Position numbers and translations under genes: made by a program. Shown here piece after piece: positions 24,094-25,969 of a stretch of 25,969 bases of DNA (position 1 is the first letter of the stretch; every line of letters starts with the position of its first letter). The notes under the pieces were generated by a model. That model saw only the letters and a program-made list of their open reading frames with translations. It was not told the DNA's origin and did no database searches. The stretch is from an uncultured Eubacteriales bacterium (lineage in GTDB: Bacteria; Bacillota_A; Clostridia; Lachnospirales; Cellulosilyticaceae), in the NCBI GenBank assembly GCA_900556665.1, contig USPX01000011.1, positions 1 through 25,969 of the forward strand. The letters are read 5' to 3'.

Positions 24094-24717
24094 TTATCTA
24101 ATAAAACTTGTTTTATTATTAAATTCATTTTGAGGAAGTTCAATGCCATTTTGTTTACCAGCTTCAATACATTTAAGAAGCCATGCCATATTTCTACCTA
24201 AGTTACGCATAATTTGTAAACCTTCTAAGTCTTGCATAACCTCTTCTGGTTTACCCCCATGAACCATATTCCAATAACTTGAAGACACAAGTGGCATTTG
24301 TGCAAAAGTAAAGTACTTATTAATGACTTCTAATGTAGCAGTTGTTCCTGCTCTTCTTGCACTTGCAATAGCTGCTGCTGGTTTGTGTACAAAATTATTT
24401 TTGCCTGCATAAAAGGCTCTATCTAAAACACTAAGTAAGTTACCATTAGGTGAAGCATAGTAAACTGGTGATCCTACAACGAAACCATCTGCTTCTTTGG
24501 CTTTTGCAATCAGTTCATTAACAATGCCATCATTAAAGACACATTGTCCTTTCCCACTACATCCACCGCAAGCTACACAACCCCCTACAGGTTTAGCACC
24601 AATATGGAAGATTTCTGTTTCAACGCCACTTTCATTTAAAGTTTTAGCAACCTCACTTAATGCTGTAAAAGTACATCCGGTTTTATGAGGGCTTCCATTA
24701 ATAAGTAATACTTTCAT
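24094..24717 (-). CDS. Flavodoxin-fold NAD(P)H-dependent FMN reductase, iron-sulfur-flavoprotein-like
   Basis: This 207-residue protein begins with the FMN phosphate loop INGSPHKTGCT, followed by the cysteine cluster CVACGGCSGKGQC (about 47-59), whose spacing resembles the cluster-binding motif of iron-sulfur flavoproteins. GSPVYYASPNGNLLSVLDR (about 82-100) contacts the flavin. Such proteins pass electrons between ferredoxin or NAD(P)H and other acceptors, sometimes in oxygen or quinone detoxification. I start at the ATG at 24715-24717, with GGGAG 8 nt upstream; a GTG three codons earlier overlaps that site. It appears to be a single-gene unit between two terminators. Cluster binding is inferred. 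Confidence 0.85.
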   Translation of the reverse strand: MKVLLINGSPHKTGCTFTALSEVAKTLNESGVETEIFHIGAKPVGGCVACGGCSGKGQCVFNDGIVNELIAKAKEADGFVVGSPVYYASPNGNLLSVLDRAFYAGKNNFVHKPAAAIASARRAGTTATLEVINKYFTFAQMPLVSSSYWNMVHGGKPEEVMQDLEGLQIMRNLGRNMAWLLKCIEAGKQNGIELPQNEFNNKTSFIR

Positions 24718-24850
24718 TTTTTTCACTCCCTAAATATAAGTTAAGTATTAAACATGTTATTTTTTATATAACGCACTTAATATTTATATGACAATACATA
24801 GTTATTTTAACACAAACAATTTATTCTAAAAAGTGTCATAAATATAATAT

Positions 24851-24886
24851 AAAAAGGTAGCTTGTTTAATGACAAACTACCTTTTT
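24851..24886 (-). terminator. Terminator of the YdcF-family gene
   Basis: AAAAAGGTAG (24851-24860) pairs with CTACCTTTTT (24877-24886), extended by four more pairs after one mismatch. It begins right after the stop codon of the YdcF-family gene. Confidence 0.8.
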
Positions 24887-24887
24887 A

Positions 24888-25607
24888 CTACATTATAGCT
24901 TCTACTACTACTGCAAAAAATTCTCTTAAATAATAGGTAGGAATTAAATATGGTAATGTTCTAGCACCTATGCCACTTACCTTTTTCCCTAAATCTCCTG
25001 CTATCATTTTACTTCTTAGAACATGAAAACGATTGGTTACTACTATCACAGTAGCCTCTTCTTTTTGCCCATCTATTATTTCAAATGAGTTTTTAATATT
25101 TTCAGTTGTATCCTTAGATTGATCCTCTAAATACAGGCGTTCTTTTTCAATACCTTGTGCTACAAGATATCTTTGCATGGCTTCTGCTTCTGAAATATTT
25201 TCACCAGGACCTTGTCCTCCAGATAATATAGCTTTAGTATCTGGATTTTCATTTAAATAAGCACACGCTTTATCTAAACGTGCCTTTAAAGATAGTGAAA
25301 TCTGTTCCCCTCTTACTCTTGCACCTAATACAATAATGTAATCTCCATTTTCAGGCACATTAATACCCAATCCATTAACTACTATTAATCCTTCAACTAT
25401 AATAAATAAACTAATTGCTATAATAAATAAACCTTTAAACCATTTTCTTTTAAAGAAAAAGTGGCAAATCTTTTTAAATGAAAATAAAAAGCTTAGCCCA
25501 ATAATTATCACCCATACAACTTCCATTCCTGCGCCACCATCTACAATAATGATATTCGCTAAATTTAAAAGGCCAAATATCATTAAGATACGAAATAACC
25601 AAACCAT
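24888..25607 (-). CDS. YdcF/SanA-family (DUF218) membrane protein
   Basis: This 239-residue protein has about three membrane helices in the first 80 residues, then a DUF218 domain. Characteristic segments are YIIVLGARVRGEQISLSLKARL (about 89-110), AILSGGQGPGENISEAEAMQRYL (about 125-147), EDQSKDTTENIKNS (about 160-173) and VVTNRFHVLRS (about 188-198). Family members are linked to envelope stress, vancomycin tolerance and possibly peptidoglycan or SAM-related chemistry, but the reaction is not settled. I start at the ATG at 25605-25607, preceded by GGAGGAG; an upstream in-frame ATG (25617-25619) would place that site inside codons 1-3. It is divergent from splB. Confidence 0.85.
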   Translation of the reverse strand: MVWLFRILMIFGLLNLANIIIVDGGAGMEVVWVIIIGLSFLFSFKKICHFFFKRKWFKGLFIIAISLFIIVEGLIVVNGLGINVPENGDYIIVLGARVRGEQISLSLKARLDKACAYLNENPDTKAILSGGQGPGENISEAEAMQRYLVAQGIEKERLYLEDQSKDTTENIKNSFEIIDGQKEEATVIVVTNRFHVLRSKMIAGDLGKKVSGIGARTLPYLIPTYYLREFFAVVVEAIM

Positions 25608-25657
25608 ATTCTCCTCCATAATACAAATCTTATTTTCATATTTTAAACAATATTTTA

Positions 25658-25686
25658 ATTTTAAATTCCACTATGTAAATAGTCAA
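25658..25686 (-). promoter_or_regulatory. Promoter of the YdcF-family gene
   Basis: On the minus strand TTGACT (25681-25686) and TAAAAT (25658-25663) are 17 bp apart, about 50 nt upstream of the ATG. Confidence 0.5.
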
Positions 25687-25757
25687 CTTAATTTCGTATT
25701 TTTTACATACACTGTGCACACTAATCATATATTGCCTTATAAATTTGGAGGTAACTT

Positions 25758-25969
25758 ATGTTTATTCCACAACGTGTTATTTTTGAAAAAGGTGCTCTTG
25801 ATTATCCTTTAGGCAAAAATCTTTATCATCTTTTTAAAGAACAAGGTAAAGTAGATGTCATAGAAGCTGCAGCTAATCGTATTAAAAGTCATATTCCAGG
25901 TGAAAATTTACATGAACAATATCGCCATGGCAAACAAACTTTAGTTGTTGGTGTTAAAAAAAGCCTTAA
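25758..25969 (+). CDS. splB: Spore photoproduct lyase, N-terminal part
   Basis: Seventy codons are visible before the window ends. The start, FIPQRVIFEKGALDYPLGK, is the typical opening of spore photoproduct lyase, a radical SAM enzyme that reverses the thymine dimer formed by UV in spore DNA. The radical SAM cysteine motif would lie further on and is not seen. The ATG has GGAGG 7 nt upstream. The gene implies that the organism forms endospores. I saw no clear sigma-G promoter in the short divergent region. Confidence 0.88.
   Translation, partial: MFIPQRVIFEKGALDYPLGKNLYHLFKEQGKVDVIEAAANRIKSHIPGENLHEQYRHGKQTLVVGVKKSL

Overview
The window is AT-rich DNA that looks like a spore-forming, cellulolytic Clostridia member, most likely Lachnospirales and Cellulosilyticum-like (inferred). 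Supporting signs are low G+C, strong AGGAGG-type ribosome sites, secreted GH9 and GH48 cellulases, a Rex redox repressor and the start of a spore photoproduct lyase gene. No tRNA, rRNA or CRISPR array was seen.

Region 1 (1-8542, all minus strand) is the most unusual part. In transcription order it holds a LytTR response regulator, an intact AgrC/ComD-type histidine kinase, a 53-residue cationic peptide with a double-glycine-like leader (positions 6167-6328), an 84-residue helical protein, and four tandem paralogous membrane proteins. The four paralogs have the same layout as the kinase but lack the RHDxxNH phosphoacceptor box and carry Tyr at the Mg-binding N-box Asn. A truncated Dabb-domain gene follows. 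The peptide promoter has two ATGTC half-sites 21 bp apart, a spacing typical of LytTR operators. I read the locus as a candidate peptide-sensing circuit with one catalytic kinase and four pseudokinases; the link between the parts is inferred.

Region 2 (8764-14438, minus) encodes a GH48 exocellulase and then a GH9-CBM3c endoglucanase, separated by a strong terminator. Both are secreted, neither has a dockerin, and both end in the same roughly 110-residue module that I cannot assign. The GH48 gene has a recognisable promoter with an overlapping palindrome and a leader of about 155 nt.

Region 3 (14476-20494) holds transketolase, a protein with three AP2-like repeats and a dead HNH-like core, an orphan PurK-like ATP-grasp protein paired with a membrane-anchored protein of unknown function, and a rhomboid-like membrane protein lacking the catalytic His but carrying a C-terminal zinc ribbon.

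Region 4 (20521-21233) is an IS200-type element with tnpA only. It has end hairpins, a 15-bp stem that hides the tnpA ribosome site, and an unusual chain of short hairpins downstream of tnpA.

Region 5 (21257-25969) holds rex, a divergent ABC-F translation factor, an iron-sulfur-flavoprotein-like reductase, a YdcF-family membrane protein and the 5' end of splB. Most genes are single units bounded by clear intrinsic terminators.
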